The notes beneath the pieces are model-generated. The model was not told the origin of the DNA. It saw only the letters and a list, made by a program, of their open reading frames with translations, and did not search any database. Below, piece by piece: positions 33,754 to 42,297 of a stretch of 64,000 nucleotides of DNA. A program made the translations under genes and the position numbers. The stretch is taken from positions 1,736,001 through 1,800,000 of the forward strand of contig NZ_JQNK01000009.1 in the NCBI RefSeq assembly GCF_000745215.1, in the 5' to 3' direction. The first letter of the stretch is position 1, and each line of letters opens with the position of its first letter. The DNA is from Methylosinus sp. PW1 (GTDB lineage Bacteria > Pseudomonadota > Alphaproteobacteria > Rhizobiales > Beijerinckiaceae).

Positions 33754-34251
33754 TCAGTGGAAGTTGAATTCCTGCACCGCGGAGAAGGAGCCGCCGGGCG
33801 GCGACACGGTATGCACCGCGGCGAGGATTTGATTGACGACGGGCTCGAGCGCCGGATTCGATACGCTCTGCACCTTGTGCGACACGACGCGGCCGCCGGC
33901 GCCGATCGTGAAGGCGACATGGATGGAGCCGGTCTGCGCGTCCGAGGCCTTCGGCGTGTGGCGCCTGATCTCGGCGGCGAGCAGCTTGACATAGGCCTGC
34001 TTGGAGAGGGCGGGCTTCGCCTTCTCGGCCTGCTTCTTGTCCTTGCTCTTGTCCGCGTCCTTGCTCTTTTCCTTGTCGGCGGTCTTTTGCGGCTTGGCCT
34101 TGGGCTTGGCTTCCGTGGCCTTGTGCTCGGTCGCGGCGGGAGCAGGCGCGGCGGCGGATTCGGCCGCAGCAGGAGCCGCCGCTTCGCCCTCGACCGCGAA
34201 AGCGGAGCCGGAGACGAGCCCGGCGATCATCAATATCGCGATTCTTTTCAT
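33754..34251 (-). CDS. Periplasmic TonB C-terminal-domain protein with Lys-rich linker (second paralogue after TonB)
   Basis: A 165-residue protein with a signal peptide (1-20, ending G-S-A-F-A). A long charged linker (about 40-85) is rich in Lys, Asp, Glu and Ala, as in TolA or TonB stalks. The TonB-like domain at about 85-165 reads Q-A-Y-V-K-L-L-A-A-E-I-R-R-H-T-P and ends P-P-G-G-S-F-S-A-V-Q-E-F-N-F-H. GAGGGACG precedes ATG 34251. The signal peptide is predicted to be cleaved, so unlike TonB it would be free in the periplasm. Confidence 0.75.
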   Translation of the reverse strand: MKRIAILMIAGLVSGSAFAVEGEAAAPAAAESAAAPAPAATEHKATEAKPKAKPQKTADKEKSKDADKSKDKKQAEKAKPALSKQAYVKLLAAEIRRHTPKASDAQTGSIHVAFTIGAGGRVVSHKVQSVSNPALEPVVNQILAAVHTVSPPGGSFSAVQEFNFH

Positions 34252-34279
34252 TGAACGTCCCTCGATCTTTTTTTTGCGC

Positions 34280-34648
34280 TCAGTCGAAGTGAAAACTCTG
34301 GGAGGCGACAAAGGCCCCGTCGGGCGACGGCGGCGCGCGGAGCGATTCGATGATCCGCCGCGCCAGGGTCGCATGAGCGGGCGACGAGCCCGACGCGGCG
34401 ATGATCGTAATGCCGCCGCTTTTCCCGACGAGGAATTTACAAAACGCATCGCCGCGGCCGATGGTCGCTCGCCGCGGCGTGTGGCGACGGATCGCCTGCG
34501 CCAGCAGCGATTTGTACAGGTGATCCGCCGCCGAAACCGACGCATTCGCCGCTGGCTCCACGGGAGCGCGCGGCTTTGCGGCGGCGTCTGCTGCGGCGAG
34601 GACGCGGACGAAAATCATACCGGCGATCGTCAGCGACCACAATCTCAT
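34280..34648 (-). CDS. Periplasmic TonB C-terminal-domain protein, short form (first paralogue after TonB)
   Basis: A 122-residue protein with a signal peptide (about 1-19) and almost no linker. The TonB-like domain (about 40-122) is very close to that of the full-length TonB next door: it shares S-G-S-S-P-A-H-A and L-A-R-R-I, and ends D-G-A-F-V-A-S-Q-S-F-H-F-D. It is probably a recent tandem duplicate of tonB that lost the anchor and stalk. It lies 27 bases after tonB. Confidence 0.75.
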   Translation of the reverse strand: MRLWSLTIAGMIFVRVLAAADAAAKPRAPVEPAANASVSAADHLYKSLLAQAIRRHTPRRATIGRGDAFCKFLVGKSGGITIIAASGSSPAHATLARRIIESLRAPPSPDGAFVASQSFHFD

Positions 34649-34675
34649 TTCGCGTCTCTCGATCTTTTCGTCGCG

Positions 34676-35389
34676 TCAGTGGAAATGGAAGCTCTGACTT
34701 GCGAAGAAGGCTCCGCCCGGAGGCGGCGGCGCGTGGACCGAGGCCAATATTCGTCGCGCGAGAGCGGCATGGGCGGGCGACGAGCCAGAGGCCGAGACGC
34801 TGGTGATTCCGCCGCCGGCGGTCACATTGAAGGTGCAATGCGCCGTGCCCTCGCCCAGCGCGGAGCTGCCCGGCGTGTGGCTGCGGATCGCCGCCGCGAG
34901 CAGCGCCTTATAGGCGCTCTGCGACATCCCGTCGCTCTGCGACTGACCTTCCGGCGCGCCCATCCGGCGCTGAGCGACGGCCTCGCGTTTCTTGTCGCGA
35001 TCGACGTCCTTCTTCTTCTCGACGACCTTCTTCTTTTTCTCGACGATCTCTTTTTGCTGCGGCAGCGACGGCGCATCGGGCGCCATCACTTGCGGCGGCG
35101 GAATGGCGAGATCGGGCTGCTCGATCTCCTCGGGCGGCGGCGGCTCTTCCTCCGCGGCGCTCACTTCCTGCGACTCGAAATATTCGCCCTGCGGGATGAG
35201 CTCCATGCTCACCGAGTCGAGGCTGGCGATGCTCGGGACCGCCAGCTTCAGCAGAAGCCAGCCGACCGCCGCATGGGCGAGGACGACGCCGGCGAGGCTC
35301 GCCGGCCGCAGCCAAGCGGGCGTGACGGGCGACGGGGCGCCGATGGGCGTCCCCTCATGCTCGAAGGAGGAGAGGATCGCATCCGTCAT
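34676..35389 (-). CDS. tonB: TonB energy transducer
   Basis: A 237-residue TonB. The N-terminal membrane anchor (about 30-50; S-L-A-G-V-V-L-A-H-A-A-V-G-W) carries the conserved His in the S-x-x-x-H type helix. A Pro/Glu-rich and then Lys-rich stalk follows (about 78-140), then the C-terminal domain (about 155-237) ending P-P-G-G-A-F-F-A-S-Q-S-F-H-F-H. It should couple the ExbBD proton channel to outer-membrane receptors. The ATG overlaps the exbD stop by four bases. Confidence 0.87.
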   Translation of the reverse strand: MTDAILSSFEHEGTPIGAPSPVTPAWLRPASLAGVVLAHAAVGWLLLKLAVPSIASLDSVSMELIPQGEYFESQEVSAAEEEPPPPEEIEQPDLAIPPPQVMAPDAPSLPQQKEIVEKKKKVVEKKKDVDRDKKREAVAQRRMGAPEGQSQSDGMSQSAYKALLAAAIRSHTPGSSALGEGTAHCTFNVTAGGGITSVSASGSSPAHAALARRILASVHAPPPPGGAFFASQSFHFH

Positions 35390-35934
35390 TTCGCCGCCCC
35401 TCCCGCAGGAACCGCCGCCGCAGGAGCCGCCGCCGCAGGAGCCGGGCTCGCTGCGGCGGGCTTCGCTCCAGCGGCCGTCGCGGCTGCGGCGGGAGTCGCC
35501 GCGCCCTTGGGTCGCGAGTCGGTGAGTATGGCGATATGGGTGATGCCATTGGTCGCCAATTTGTCCATGACGGCGATCACCTCGCCGTAATTGGCCTCCT
35601 TGTCGCCGCGAACATGAACGATGCGGCTCGTGTCGGAGCCCATCATCGCCTTGATGCCGTCGACGAGCGCCTCGGCGGAGACCTCATCGGCGCCGAGCGC
35701 CACCTTGCCGTCCTTGGAGACGGCGACGACGATCGGCTCCTTGGGATTGAGCGGCTGCGCCGCCTTGGATTGCGGGAGATTGACCTTCATGCCCTTGGCG
35801 AGCAGAGGCGCCGTCACCATGAAGATGATGAGCAGCACCAGCATGACGTCGACGAGCGGCGTCACATTTATCTCGGCGAGCGGCTGATAGAGGCTGTCGC
35901 CATTCTTGAAGCGCGTCGGAAGTCCGGCCATCAC
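35386..35934 (-). CDS. exbD: Biopolymer transport protein ExbD/TolR
   Basis: Proton-channel subunit partner of ExbB. The single membrane helix at about 25-45 contains the essential Asp in P-L-V-D-V-M-L-V-L-L-I-I-F-M, and the periplasmic domain runs to about 140 (V-H-V-R-G-D-K-E-A-N-Y-G). A C-terminal tail of about 40 residues made almost only of Ala, Pro and Gly is unusual; ordinary ExbD ends near residue 140. It overlaps exbB upstream and tonB downstream by four bases each. Confidence 0.93.
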   Translation of the reverse strand: MMAGLPTRFKNGDSLYQPLAEINVTPLVDVMLVLLIIFMVTAPLLAKGMKVNLPQSKAAQPLNPKEPIVVAVSKDGKVALGADEVSAEALVDGIKAMMGSDTSRIVHVRGDKEANYGEVIAVMDKLATNGITHIAILTDSRPKGAATPAAAATAAGAKPAAASPAPAAAAPAAAVPAGGAAK

Positions 35935-36581
35935 GCGGCCTCCCGCTTTCTGGCCGTGACGATGTGGCCGCTGGTGGCGTCGAGCGCCTTGTCCTCGACA
36001 TAATGGGCGACCTGCTGGCCGGCGCGCGCGAAAGCCGCGCCGATGCGGTTATAGCCGACCGAGGCGGGGATGGCGGCCGCGAGGCCATAGGCGGTGGCGG
36101 CCAGCGCCTCGGCGATGCCCGGCGCGACGACGGCGAGGCTGGTGTCCTGCGATTGGGCGATGCCGGCGAAGCTGGTCATGATGCCCCACACCGTGCCGAA
36201 CAGGCCGACGAACGGCGCGACAGAGGAGATGACGGCGAGATTGGGCAGACCGCCCTCCGCCTTGGTCATCAGCTCGCGGCCCACGCGGCTCATGATCTCG
36301 GCGACTCGCTCGCGCTTCTCGCCGATGGACTCCCCGGGAAGATCGAAGGAGGCCGCGTGCTCGCCTGCGGCCTCGATCGGCGCGAGCAGGCCGGCCGGGC
36401 CGCCCGAGCGCGCAGCGCGCGCCGATTTGCCGATGCGCGCGACGGCGACGACGCCCTCGACGATCAGCACCCAGGTCCAGACCGACGCCAGCAGCAGGAC
36501 GGCCATGACCACCTTGCCCACGGGGCCGGCGTTCAGGAACATGGTGACAGGAGAAATTGAGCCGTAATCCATAGGACGCAC
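35931..36581 (-). CDS. exbB: ExbB/TolQ-type proton channel protein
   Basis: A 216-residue MotA/TolQ/ExbB protein with three membrane segments (about 22-42, 118-140 and 160-182). The conserved loop L-G-x-x-x-x-V-A-P-F-V-G-L-F-G-T-V-W-G-I-M is present as V-A-P-F-V-G-L-F-G-T-V-W-G-I near 120, and A-L-x-A-T-A-x-G-L-x-A-A-I-P near 160. It is the first gene of an operon exbB-exbD-tonB, three TonB-domain paralogues and a BNR protein. ATG 36572 is an alternative start. Confidence 0.92.
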   Translation of the reverse strand: MRPMDYGSISPVTMFLNAGPVGKVVMAVLLLASVWTWVLIVEGVVAVARIGKSARAARSGGPAGLLAPIEAAGEHAASFDLPGESIGEKRERVAEIMSRVGRELMTKAEGGLPNLAVISSVAPFVGLFGTVWGIMTSFAGIAQSQDTSLAVVAPGIAEALAATAYGLAAAIPASVGYNRIGAAFARAGQQVAHYVEDKALDATSGHIVTARKREAA

Positions 36582-36752
36582 TCGCGCTTGGGGTTCCCCG
36601 ATCTCGCGACGCCGCCGCGGATCAGCAGATTGTTGTTGCTTATGATTTTGTTCGTCCGACGGCGATGCCCCGCTCTCTCTCGATAGGAGGGGAGGACCCG
36701 TCGAAACCCTGTTTCGTCGATCCCGCGCGCGAGGCGCGGGATCGGCCTGTCG

Positions 36753-37163
36753 TCAGATGAGAGCGACGAGATCGGCGGGAGGCGCACGCGCGCCATTGAC
36801 CGCCGGCGATAGGGCGAAGGACGGCCGCGCGGCGGCATAGGCTCGATAGACGGCGGGCCGCGCTATGGCCTCACGGCGCAGGGCGACAAAAACGCGATCG
36901 GGCAACACCGCCGGACCAGAATGCGCGGCGAGGCAGCAGGGGCAGCTCGTCCCTTTCTTGATCGGCCTGTCCGGCGTTCCGACATCCGCGTCGGCGAGCG
37001 CGTCATGACACATGGCGCGAGCGGCCTGATCGCCCGCGTGGACGGCGGCGCTCGAAAGACGATGCGGCGCGCCAGAAACGAGGAGGGCGAAAACGAGCGC
37101 ACAAACAGCGGCGATCGCGCAGATCGCGCGCATTTCTCTGCGCTGTCCCCCCGTGTGTGACAT
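36753..37163 (-). CDS. Small exported Cys-motif protein (DUF2946-like)
   Basis: A 136-residue protein with an N-terminal hydrophobic segment (about 12-32) and one C-P-C-C-L-A-A-H motif near residue 72. Small exported proteins with a C-P-x-C-x-x-H motif (DUF2946 group) are often linked to copper receptors or copper-responsive loci. Assignment is tentative because only the motif and size agree. The start may be 37163 or ATG 37133. It is divergent from the next small gene and upstream of exbB on the same strand, separated by 171 bases. Confidence 0.6.
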   Translation of the reverse strand: MSHTGGQRREMRAICAIAAVCALVFALLVSGAPHRLSSAAVHAGDQAARAMCHDALADADVGTPDRPIKKGTSCPCCLAAHSGPAVLPDRVFVALRREAIARPAVYRAYAAARPSFALSPAVNGARAPPADLVALI

Positions 37164-37272
37164 AAATGTCTCTTAACGGATTTTTTAACTTCTGACAATC
37201 TGCAGGGTCTTGGATTTATCTGGCGAAGCGCGCTAATTCGCAGCTGGTTTATCGATAGAGTTAACGCGCGCG
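37164..37272. promoter_or_regulatory. Divergent promoter region of the TonB-dependent receptor locus
   Basis: A 109-base AT-rich gap between two divergent small exported-protein genes. It contains TTAACGGATTTTTTAAC near 37172 and TATCGATAGAGTTAA near 37252, either of which could be a promoter or operator. No Fur, Irr or CsoR/CueR box could be recognised with confidence. Confidence 0.35.
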
Positions 37273-37644
37273 ATGGCGGCGATCGCCAAGTTCCTCTTCC
37301 TTCTCGCCCTGCTGGGCCAGGCGCTGACCGCGCCTCTCGGCGGCATGCGCGCGCATGGCGAGATGGCCCGCCTCTGCCTCGTCGCCCATGCCGAGGCGGG
37401 CGACGCATCCGCGGCGGAGGAGCTCGGCAAGCAGGCTCCCAAAAGCGACCAATCGCATCGGCATGGCGCCTGCGCCTTCTGCGAGCTCGGCGCCGGCGCG
37501 CCCCCGCTTCTGACTACTCTGGCGTGGGTGGCGTCGCAGCCCCCGCGCGCGCGCGCCGCCGGCGCCTTCTTCGCCTTCGCCGGCGCGCCCTTCTCGCGCG
37601 ACGACGACAATGCGCCGACCCGCGCGCCGCCTTCCTTCTCCTGA
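37273..37644 (+). CDS. Small exported Cys-motif protein (DUF2946-like)
   Basis: A 123-residue protein with a signal peptide (about 1-20) and the motif H-R-H-G-A-C-A-F-C-E-L-G near residue 63, which matches the DUF2946-type H-x-x-C-x-x-C pattern. It starts the rightward unit that includes the TonB-dependent receptor 80 bases later. Its reading frame is supported by the leader and motif; overlapping frames on both strands are shadows. A copper link is inferred from family associations only. Confidence 0.65.
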   Translation: MAAIAKFLFLLALLGQALTAPLGGMRAHGEMARLCLVAHAEAGDASAAEELGKQAPKSDQSHRHGACAFCELGAGAPPLLTTLAWVASQPPRARAAGAFFAFAGAPFSRDDDNAPTRAPPSFS

Positions 37645-37724
37645 CGCGACATGGCCGCGGCGCAAAAAGCGCCGCAATTCGACGCGCGCCCTCGAAGAGA
37701 GGGCGTCAGGGAAGGACATCACAA

Positions 37725-40232
37725 ATGTATCGCCACCATCTGCTGCGCGGCGTCTCCGCCGGCGCGCTCTTCATCGCCTGCTCCGCCGCCATTCTCCCGG
37801 CCCGCGCCCAGGAGTCGCTGCCGACGATCGACATCAGCGGCGAGGGGCAGCCCGCGCAGTCGCGCCGGCCGGCGCCGGCCTCCGTGTGGTCGCCCACTCT
37901 GCCGGATGGCAAGCCGGCTTTCGTGCAGAAATTCGATCTGCCGAACACCGTCGCCAGCGTGACCCGCAAGCAGATCGACGAGACGATCAACGTCATCGAC
38001 ACGGAAGACGTGGTCAAATATCTGCCGAGCCTGTTCGTCCGCAAACGCAACAACGGCGACACGCAGGCCGTGCTGCAGACGCGCACCTGGGGCGTCGCGT
38101 CGAGCGCCCGCAGCCTCGTCTATGCCGACGATCTGCTGCTGACCGCCCTCATCGGCAACGACAACAGCATCGGCGCCCCGCGCTGGGGCCTCGTCGCGCC
38201 GGAGGAGATCGAGCGCGTCGACATGCTCTACGGGCCGTTCTCGGCGCAATATCCGGGCAATTCCATGGGCGGCGTGCTGCAGATCACCACGCGCATGCCC
38301 GACAAGCTGGAGGTCACCGCCAAGCAGAGCGTCTCGCTGCAGGACTTCTCGCTCTATGGAACGAGCAAGCTGTTCCACACCGAAGTGACGAGCGCCTCCG
38401 TCGGCGACAAGATCGGCGATTTCTCCTGGTTCCTAACCGGCAATTACGCCCATGGCACGACGGAGCCGCTGACTTATGTGACGTCCAGCAGCCTGTATGG
38501 CTGGCCGGGCGCCTATTTCGGCAACACCAAATTCGGCGGGCCGGCCACCGTTCTCGGCTCCTCCGGCAATCTCGAGAACGATCAGATCAACGCCAAGCTG
38601 AAATTGGCCTATGACTTCTCGCCGACCATTCGCGCGACCTACACGCTCGGATTCTGGAGCAATGACGGAACCTCTATCCCGCAATCCTATGTCTCCGGCG
38701 GCCTCCAGGCTTTCGGCGCGGCGAGCGGAACGGGCAGCATCGGCTCCTCGGCGATGCAGAGCTTCGGCAGCGGCTATTACCGCATCCAGGAGAAGATGCT
38801 CACCAATGCGCTGGCGGTGAAATCCAACACGGGCGGCCCCTTCGACTTCGAAGTCTCCGCCTCGCATTTCACCTATCTGCAATCCGACCAGCGCTCGCCC
38901 TATACGGCCGCGCCGGTGGGCTATTCCTCGACCGGCAAGGACGTCCGCTACAACGGCACCTATTGGACGCTGCTCGACCTCAAGGGCATTCTGCGCCCGG
39001 ACGGCGTTCTCGCGGGCCACGACATCAGCTTCGGCCTGCATGGGGACCAGTTCCATCTGAACAATCCCACCTGGCTCACCACCAATTGGACGAGCGGCAT
39101 GGCCTCGTCCTATGGCGTCGCCGCCTCCATCGGCAGTGGCACGACGCGCACCCAGGCCCTATGGGCGCAAGATTCGTGGAAGATCTCGAAGGAGTTCAAA
39201 TTCACGGTCGGCGGCCGCTGGGAGCATTGGGCCGCGACGGATGGCTATAATCAATCGCTCGGCGGCATCACCGCCAATGGCTTCGGCTCGACGGCGACGG
39301 CGGCGAGCATGCTGCCGATCTATCAGCCCAATCTCTATCACACGCGCTTCTCGCCCAAGGGCTCGCTGCAATGGACGCCGGACGATGATTGGACGATCAC
39401 CGGCTCGATCGGCCTCGCCAATCGCTTTCCGACCGCCAAGGAGCTCTATAATCTGACGACGATCCCGGGCGCGACGGGAACGGTGGTCAATCCCAACCCC
39501 AATCTGCGGCCGGAAGTGGCGCTCAGCAAGGAGCTCGCGGTCGAGCGCAAGATCGGCGCGGACGGCTCGGTGCGCGTCTCTCTGTTCGACGAGGAAGTGC
39601 GCGACGCGATCATTTCGCAGAGCACTTTCGTCACCGGGCAGAATTTCACGGCCTCGCAGACGACCAATGTCGATCGCGTCCGCAACAGCGGCGTCGAGCT
39701 CGCGGCGCGCAAGGACAATGTCGTCGTCAAAGGGCTCGAGCTCGTCGGCAGCGTGACCTATCTCAACGCCCGCGTCATTTCTGACAGCAAATGGGCGCCG
39801 TCAGGCGGCACGAACTACGACAATTGGGCGCTCTCGGTCGCCGGCAAGCGCGTGCCCAATGTGCCGGATTGGCGGGCGACCATGCAGGCGACCTATCGGC
39901 CGGACGATCATTGGGCCTTCACCGTCGCCGCCCGCTATCAGGGCCAGATGTGGACGACGCTCGCCAATAACGACATCGCTCATGGCGTCTATCAGAGCTT
40001 CGACCGCTTCTTCGTCGTCGACACGAAGATCCATTACAAATGGAACAAGCATCTCTCCTTCGACTTCGGCGTCGACAATATCGGCAATTACAAATACTTC
40101 CTGTTCCATCCCTTCCCGCAGCGCACTTTCGTGATCTCGGGCAAATATGAGTTCGGGCGCGACAAGGGCGAGCGCGGCGTCTTTTTCGAAGGCGACGAGC
40201 CGCCGCTGTTCGACATATCCTTCGTGAAGTAA
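37725..40232 (+). CDS. TonB-dependent outer-membrane receptor
   Basis: An 835-residue receptor. A signal peptide (1-28, ending L-P-A-R-A-Q) precedes the plug domain (about 65-190; V-T-R-K-Q-I-D-E-T-I-N-V, V-D-M-L-Y-G-P-F-S-A-Q-Y-P-G-N-S-M-G-G-V) and a 22-strand type barrel. The C-terminal strand region V-D-N-I-G-N-Y-K and the repeat F-H-P-F-P-Q-R-T-F are typical. The TonB box should lie near L-P-T-I-D-I-S-G at about 33-40. AGGGAAGGA precedes ATG 37725. The adjacent DUF2946-like, BNR and TonB genes suggest metal or metal-chelate uptake; substrate not determined. Confidence 0.92.
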   Translation: MYRHHLLRGVSAGALFIACSAAILPARAQESLPTIDISGEGQPAQSRRPAPASVWSPTLPDGKPAFVQKFDLPNTVASVTRKQIDETINVIDTEDVVKYLPSLFVRKRNNGDTQAVLQTRTWGVASSARSLVYADDLLLTALIGNDNSIGAPRWGLVAPEEIERVDMLYGPFSAQYPGNSMGGVLQITTRMPDKLEVTAKQSVSLQDFSLYGTSKLFHTEVTSASVGDKIGDFSWFLTGNYAHGTTEPLTYVTSSSLYGWPGAYFGNTKFGGPATVLGSSGNLENDQINAKLKLAYDFSPTIRATYTLGFWSNDGTSIPQSYVSGGLQAFGAASGTGSIGSSAMQSFGSGYYRIQEKMLTNALAVKSNTGGPFDFEVSASHFTYLQSDQRSPYTAAPVGYSSTGKDVRYNGTYWTLLDLKGILRPDGVLAGHDISFGLHGDQFHLNNPTWLTTNWTSGMASSYGVAASIGSGTTRTQALWAQDSWKISKEFKFTVGGRWEHWAATDGYNQSLGGITANGFGSTATAASMLPIYQPNLYHTRFSPKGSLQWTPDDDWTITGSIGLANRFPTAKELYNLTTIPGATGTVVNPNPNLRPEVALSKELAVERKIGADGSVRVSLFDEEVRDAIISQSTFVTGQNFTASQTTNVDRVRNSGVELAARKDNVVVKGLELVGSVTYLNARVISDSKWAPSGGTNYDNWALSVAGKRVPNVPDWRATMQATYRPDDHWAFTVAARYQGQMWTTLANNDIAHGVYQSFDRFFVVDTKIHYKWNKHLSFDFGVDNIGNYKYFLFHPFPQRTFVISGKYEFGRDKGERGVFFEGDEPPLFDISFVK

Positions 40233-40240
40233 GAGTGAAA

Positions 40241-40271
40241 AGCGAGGCGATCCGAAACGCTCGGATCGCCT
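40241..40271 (+). terminator. Hairpin after the TonB-dependent receptor gene
   Basis: A perfect 13-bp stem, CGAGGCGATCCGA with TCGGATCGCCTCG, around a 5-base loop, eight bases after the receptor stop. No T-run follows, so it may be a Rho-dependent or mRNA-stabilising hairpin, or it may also serve the convergent cupin gene. Confidence 0.7.
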
Positions 40272-40376
40272 CGTCACGCGGATCGAGCGCCTCTGCTCGA
40301 GACGATTCCCCATGCGGTGTCGTGACGCGTCACGAGAGATTCGGGTCGATGACTGTTCGCCCACAGGTGGCAGACA

Positions 40377-40739
40377 TCAAATCACGACGCCTTGCGGAGC
40401 GGTGAAGGTCTCATCGACGACATTGCCCGTATTGCGCGTCTCCGCGGGCTCGAAGATGATGATTTCGGCCTCCTCGTCTGCGGCTGTGCGATGTTCGACG
40501 CCGCGCGGGACGACGATATATTCCCCCGGCCCCATCTCGACGATCTTGTCCCTGAGCTCGACCCGGAAGCGTCCCTTCCAGACGACGAACATCTCCTCGC
40601 AGTCTTCGTGAAGATGCCAAGGAAAGACGCCCTGAACCTTCGCGAGCTTGACCTCTTGTCCATTCGTGGACGCGATGACCTTCGGCCTCCAATGCTCCGA
40701 AAACGCCGAAAATTTAGCGGCGATGTTGCCTTGCTGCAT
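40377..40739 (-). CDS. Cupin-domain protein
   Basis: A 120-residue single cupin barrel. Cupin motif 1 is visible as P-W-H-L-H-E-D-C-E-E-M-F-V-V near 41-53, with metal ligands His, His and Glu, and motif 2 as P-G-E-Y-I-V-V-P-R-G-V-E-H near 71-83. Likely metal-binding, substrate unknown. No signal peptide. It faces the receptor gene convergently and does not form an operon with glutathione reductase. Confidence 0.87.
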   Translation of the reverse strand: MQQGNIAAKFSAFSEHWRPKVIASTNGQEVKLAKVQGVFPWHLHEDCEEMFVVWKGRFRVELRDKIVEMGPGEYIVVPRGVEHRTAADEEAEIIIFEPAETRNTGNVVDETFTAPQGVVI

Positions 40740-40837
40740 GATGAGGGAACTCCTCGGGAAATTGGCGTTCGTTCTCGTATCGGCTCGTTTCGAACGCGGT
40801 CGCGGCGCCGTGCCGGCGTCCGCTTCGACAGGAAACG

Positions 40838-42205
40838 CTATTCCACGATGCGGCTCGGCGTGCGCATCGTCACCAGCTCTTCGGCGAGCGTCGGATGCAG
40901 CGCCATGGTCGCGTCGAAATCCGCCTTGCGCGCGCCGAGCCGCAGCGAAATGGCGAGAAGCTGCGCCATCTCACCCGCCTCCGGTCCCAGAATATGCACG
41001 CCGACGACGCGATCGCCGGCGGCCTCGACCAAAATCTTCATGAAGACTTTTTCGGCCCGCTTCGACAGCGTCGCGCGCATCGGCCGGAAGCTGGTCTCGA
41101 AGACATGGAGCCGGCCGTATTTCGCATGCGCCTCGGCCTCGGTGAGGCCCACGGTTCCGATCTCCGGCGTGGTGAACACCGCGGTCGGCACAAGATCGTG
41201 ACTGACGCGGACATCCTTGCCGCCGAACACAGTGTCCGCGAAAGCATGCCCCTCGCGAATGGCGACGGGCGTCAGATTGATGCGATCGGTCACATCGCCG
41301 ACGGCGTAGATCGACGGAATATTGCTGCGCGAATAATCATCGACGATGATCGCGCCGCTCTCCTTCATCGCGACGCCCAAAGCCTCGAGCCCCAAGCCCT
41401 GCGTCAGCGGCGCGCGGCCTGTCGCCAGAAGCGCGGCGTCTATGTCGAGACGCGCGCCATTCTGCAGCGTCGCGACGAGCGCGCCCGCGGTCTTCTCGAG
41501 CCTGGTGGGCAGAGCGCCGCGGTGAATCTCTATGCCCGCATTGACGAGGCCCTCGTCGAGCAGGCGGCGCAAATTCTCGTCGAAGCCGCGCAAGGGCAGA
41601 TCGGCGCGCAGCGACAAATGGACCTTGGAGCCGAGCCGCGCGAAGACGCTGGCGAACTCCACGGCGATATAGCCGCCGCCGACGACCAGCAGGCTCTTCG
41701 GCAATTCCGGCAGATCGAAAATCTCATTCGACGAGATGGCGTGCTCGAGGCCCGGAATGTCCGGCCGCAGCGTCGGCGCGCCGCCGGTGGCGACCAGAAT
41801 GTAACGCGTCGAGACCAGCTTGCCGCCGGCGAATGACACCTCATTCGGCGAGGCGATCACGCCGCGCTCACGAATGACCTCGACGCCGGCCTTCTCGAGA
41901 TTTTGCGCATAGAGGCCGGAGAGGCGGGTGATCTCCGCCTCCTTGGCGGCGACCAGCGCCTTCCAGTCGAACGCCACTTCGCCGACGCGCCAGCCGAAGC
42001 CGGCGGCGTCCTCGAAATCATCGCGGAAGCGGCTCGCCATCACATAGAGCTTTTTCGGCACGCAGCCGCGGATCACGCAGGTTCCGCCGATGCGGAACTC
42101 CTCGCATATCGCGACCTTCGCGCCATAGCCGGCGGCGATGCGCGCCGCGCGAACGCCGCCCGAGCCTGCGCCGATGACGACGAGATCATAATCATGCTCT
42201 GCCAT
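40838..42205 (-). CDS. gor: Glutathione-disulfide reductase
   Basis: NADPH-dependent flavoenzyme that keeps glutathione reduced. The 455 residues match the family. FAD motif I-G-A-G-S-G-G-V-R-A near 12, redox-active G-G-T-C-V-I-R-G-C-V-P-K-K at 40-52, NADPH motif V-G-G-G-Y-I-A-V-E-F near 175, second FAD motif Y-A-V-G-D-V near 303 and the C-terminal catalytic H-P-T in A-L-H-P-T-L-A-E-E are intact. It lies downstream of rpiA and the DUF2059 gene in the conserved alphaproteobacterial order. Confidence 0.94.
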   Translation of the reverse strand: MAEHDYDLVVIGAGSGGVRAARIAAGYGAKVAICEEFRIGGTCVIRGCVPKKLYVMASRFRDDFEDAAGFGWRVGEVAFDWKALVAAKEAEITRLSGLYAQNLEKAGVEVIRERGVIASPNEVSFAGGKLVSTRYILVATGGAPTLRPDIPGLEHAISSNEIFDLPELPKSLLVVGGGYIAVEFASVFARLGSKVHLSLRADLPLRGFDENLRRLLDEGLVNAGIEIHRGALPTRLEKTAGALVATLQNGARLDIDAALLATGRAPLTQGLGLEALGVAMKESGAIIVDDYSRSNIPSIYAVGDVTDRINLTPVAIREGHAFADTVFGGKDVRVSHDLVPTAVFTTPEIGTVGLTEAEAHAKYGRLHVFETSFRPMRATLSKRAEKVFMKILVEAAGDRVVGVHILGPEAGEMAQLLAISLRLGARKADFDATMALHPTLAEELVTMRTPSRIVE

Positions 42206-42297
42206 TTCGAACCCCGGAATCTGCGACCCGAGGGCGAAAGGCCCGCACGGGTCCCGCCAGAGCTCGCCCGCTCCAGATTTCTCCGTTCATGGGGCGG

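Noticed and set aside
37170..37190. Possible CtrA box (TTAA-N7-TTAA) before the small exported proteins
   Set aside because: The spacing between the two TTAA halves is eight, not seven, and the context is a simple T-run.
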